Of a DNA stretch of 19,234 bases, positions 18,401-19,234 are shown piece by piece (within the stretch, counting starts at the first letter, position 1; each line of letters begins with the position of its first letter). The notes beneath the pieces are model-generated. The model worked only from the letters and a program-made list of their open reading frames with translations, searched no databases and was not told where the DNA came from. Position numbers and translations under genes: made by a program. This stretch comes from Thermoplasmatales archaeon ex4484_6 (GTDB taxonomy: Archaea; Thermoplasmatota; Penumbrarchaeia; Penumbrarchaeales; Penumbrarchaeaceae), in NCBI GenBank assembly GCA_002254385.1, contig NJDO01000048.1, forward strand, positions 1 to 19,234. Direction: 5' to 3'.

Positions 18401-18704
18401 CATCACGATGGCGGACCTCGAACAGGTGGTTGACGAGATAAAACCCTCGGTGACCCCGAAGATGATCAAGATGTATGACAAATTGAGAAGGGAGTTCGAG
18501 AGGAAGAAGAGGAGTAAGAGCCCCTCTTCAAGGGAGAAAAGGAAGAGTGCTTCCGACCCTGCCAGGAACGGAAAGAAGGACAGTGCGAGCTCCACTCCAC
18601 CTCCACCCAAGCCCCCCGATAGTGGAAAGGATGGGGGGGATGTGTATGACCTCGAGGAGCTCGAACATGAGCTCGATGAACTGGGAGAATGGGAGGAATC
18701 CTGA
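15492..18704 (+). CDS. Polytopic membrane AAA+ ATPase with Ig-like ectodomains and a CDC48-type cytoplasmic domain
   Basis: The product is 1070 residues. A signal sequence or anchor (about 6-26) is followed by three beta-rich extracellular domains (about 35-145, 155-253 and 262-347). A membrane helix (about 362-384) leads into a strongly basic segment (385-405), and roughly eight or nine more helices lie between 428 and 702, including a glycine/phenylalanine motif GFGFGF (521-526). The cytoplasmic AAA+ domain (about 735-990) is complete: Walker A GPPGCGKT (780-787), Walker B ILFLDE (835-840), sensor-1 ATTN (881-884), arginine fingers in MRPGRFD (R895, R898) and a GFSGAD helix (941-946). PSVTPKMIKMYDKLRREFE resembles the end of CDC48 D2. 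The tail is Lys/Ser/Pro-rich and ends acidic. No M41 zinc-protease motif (HEXXH) is present, so it is not FtsH. It probably forms a hexamer that pulls or unfolds membrane or surface proteins (inference). Confidence 0.9.
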   Translation: MNRKGWIAAASLMVLVTLLTGALFFTASMDAGAEWETNIFEEVISVERTPDHVNERAPMNGEPLHLVIWTLNDQTINAADVSFTWSFEGETSAKGGYQFTRINQTAMEAEIPGYPGGYTINYEIIAYDEKNHPLTSATYSYTVVKNGSFEGDDFLTNIMVEWGPREPSIGEPVTVNITSQNPLVPIERADLFYTVNIPDQEAQNGVDFFERVNSTHMTIEIIPYPAGSRISFYIEAFDSYFDKVRSETFIYEYPRPPVIGPVYTGYIFVSLRDEQKNGPVDSKDTVVQFYNETYFYETSPVNGIAFTNQTVYQGSYKLKVIYKGEEYVFDLNVPKQDGSFSFQFDVNRETFSVPFKEQERPAYLELIGVLMLIAATFGAGYGAVKVKETRERLNEKKKRSRKKTDKVEEDTILEKLIKDEEKKELIMRTAAFVVLSLIGLFFAPFYPWWMVIILAAFISALSWKLPYISMILLSVFVTAAVAYQSKEFGWVFLIFSMVAMIGGFFDWRFGYLSLLTVFLSGFGFGFVVPLAAAVTISLFMGTMVLITSGIFMLIVAPSGNFTWLSFLSSSRHDKSFVTFSRGVNPAWSPVDIVNEVAGLSTVRTDVLSTVLMDTMRSVIPFFGLLGWGAAMVAGYIILRKWERDGVDIRFDTKRWAIRSIPGVIIAIFGIISIIWAGDVFTVWTVLALLGCIPASTLAFTLRALGEEGLPVHYGVEQIKSSDVGKKVSEMVGFRQASFNDIGGLGDVKREVKNALMVPLLEPEMATKYGVKPSKGILLFGPPGCGKTLMLRAVASDLNVDMIGVKCSDVMSKWYGESEGLIASLFEEARARSPCILFLDEIDAIAKRRDFYSTDDVTPRVLSIMLSEMDGMDEAEGIIIVATTNMPDLVDPALMRPGRFDKVIYVPPPDRASRKEILKIHLKGKFVSDDIDLDILASRIKGFSGADIANLVREASSMGLERALETGKPQPITMADLEQVVDEIKPSVTPKMIKMYDKLRREFERKKRSKSPSSREKRKSASDPARNGKKDSASSTPPPPKPPDSGKDGGDVYDLEELEHELDELGEWEES

Positions 18705-19007
18705 TTGAGCTTCATCATCACTGCTTCCCTTGTGATCGCCGCGGTGGCCGCGATAATCCTCATCTATCTGGGGATGAAGTTTCCCAGGGGGCGTGATGAT
18801 TGGCCCTACGACAGGGAGAGGACCTTCAGGTACATCATATCGGGAACCCTGTTCCTCATGATAATGGGTCTGATATACTGGATCACCAGATACTGGGATT
18901 ATCCATTCTCGGGGAAAGGGGTCTATTATCTTGCGCTGATCATACTTCTCATCCTGGTGGTACTGGGGCTTGTCTTTCCAGAGGGGAAGAGGGACCTGAT
19001 CGAGTGA
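18705..19007 (+). CDS. Small three-helix membrane protein, third gene of the VWA-AAA unit
   Basis: I do not recognise this 100-residue protein. It has three hydrophobic helices (about 3-24, 43-61 and 73-91) joined by charged loops (PRGRDDWPYDRER and a short TRYWDYPFSGKG), and a basic-acidic end (EGKRDLIE). The start is TTG at 18705, directly after the TGA stop of the AAA+ gene (no spacer), with GGGAGGA (18691-18697) 7 nt upstream inside that gene. Coupled translation is therefore likely. The placement suggests an accessory subunit of the membrane ATPase. Good Shine-Dalgarno spacing and the uninterrupted hydrophobic pattern support it as a real gene. Confidence 0.78.
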   Translation: MSFIITASLVIAAVAAIILIYLGMKFPRGRDDWPYDRERTFRYIISGTLFLMIMGLIYWITRYWDYPFSGKGVYYLALIILLILVVLGLVFPEGKRDLIE

Positions 19008-19234
19008 AGCCATCGAGCTCCCATTTGCGGTCGGAGCCGGAAAAGGTCATGCGCCATCTTCGATAAACGATCTCTCAGCCAACAAGTCGTTGTGTAGGGG
19101 TGAAATTGAAACAAACCCAAACAATTTTTCATCATATAGGAATTTCAATATCCCTTACGCAAAGTGATCTTATGGGATATTGTGGTAAGTCCCTTCCGCT
19201 GATTGGAAAGAGAATCGGGACTTCCCCATCTATC
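19008..19234. other. Non-coding end of window with two inverted repeats and a possible promoter
   Basis: No convincing gene is seen. TTTTT at 19125-19129 could end transcription of the VWA-AAA unit. CATATAGG (19133-19140) is TATA-like for a gene beyond the window. CAATATCCC (19146-19154) pairs perfectly with GGGATATTG (19174-19182) across 19 nt, and AAGTCCC (19187-19193) pairs with GGGACTT (19217-19223) across 23 nt. These may be operators or a structured RNA; the sequence alone does not decide. Confidence 0.35.

Noticed and set aside
15492..18704. FtsH-type membrane protease
   Set aside because: The AAA+ domain is CDC48-like and no HEXXH or M41 domain follows it; the C-terminus is a low-complexity charged tail.
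19160..19205. Box C/D guide RNA
   Set aside because: A CTGA (D-box-like) is present at 19199-19202, but the only C-box candidate differs from RTGATGA at two positions and no terminal stem was found.

Overview
The window looks like a piece of archaeal chromosome, most probably from an uncultured Thermoplasmatota lineage; that assignment is inference. The evidence is an aIF2-beta gene with a zinc ribbon, a RadB recombinase, archaeal TATA boxes placed for leaderless or short-leader transcripts, a CDC48-type AAA+ domain, and very large serine/threonine- and sequon-rich surface proteins with a single C-terminal membrane anchor. Coding density is high. Starts are a mix of leaderless ATGs and TTGs placed behind strong Shine-Dalgarno sequences.

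Layout. (1) 1-2769 (+): 3' part of a large surface protein with cadherin-like and PKD domains, one membrane helix and a cytoplasmic Pro/Gln-rich tail ending in a zinc ribbon. Two strong hairpins with T-runs follow it. (2) 2988-5462 (-): aIF2-beta carrying a C-terminal TRAM domain, and argS upstream of it, each with its own TATA box. (3) 5565-7390 (+), divergent from argS: an unrecognised 364-residue soluble protein overlapping radB by 4 nt. (4) 7542-14006 (+): a 2154-residue secreted, membrane-anchored protein built mainly of 17 Ig-like repeats of two alternating types. Its promoter holds a perfect inverted repeat next to a TATA box. (5) 14092-19007 (+): a tight three-gene unit. It encodes an exported VWA-domain protein, a polytopic protein with Ig-like ectodomains and a cytoplasmic CDC48-like AAA+ ATPase, and a 100-residue three-helix membrane protein. 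(6) 19008-19234: non-coding, with inverted repeats and a possible promoter for a gene beyond the window.

How the genes fit together. Regions 2 and 3 are information processing (translation and recombination). Regions 1, 4 and 5 form a cell-surface block. The most unusual object is the region-5 unit: an extracellular MIDAS-type VWA protein co-encoded with a membrane AAA+ ATPase that has its own ectodomain but no visible protease domain. It suggests an ATP-driven envelope machine that remodels, exports or extracts surface proteins; the giant repeat protein next door is a possible client. That role is inference. No tRNA, rRNA, CRISPR array or insertion sequence was seen.
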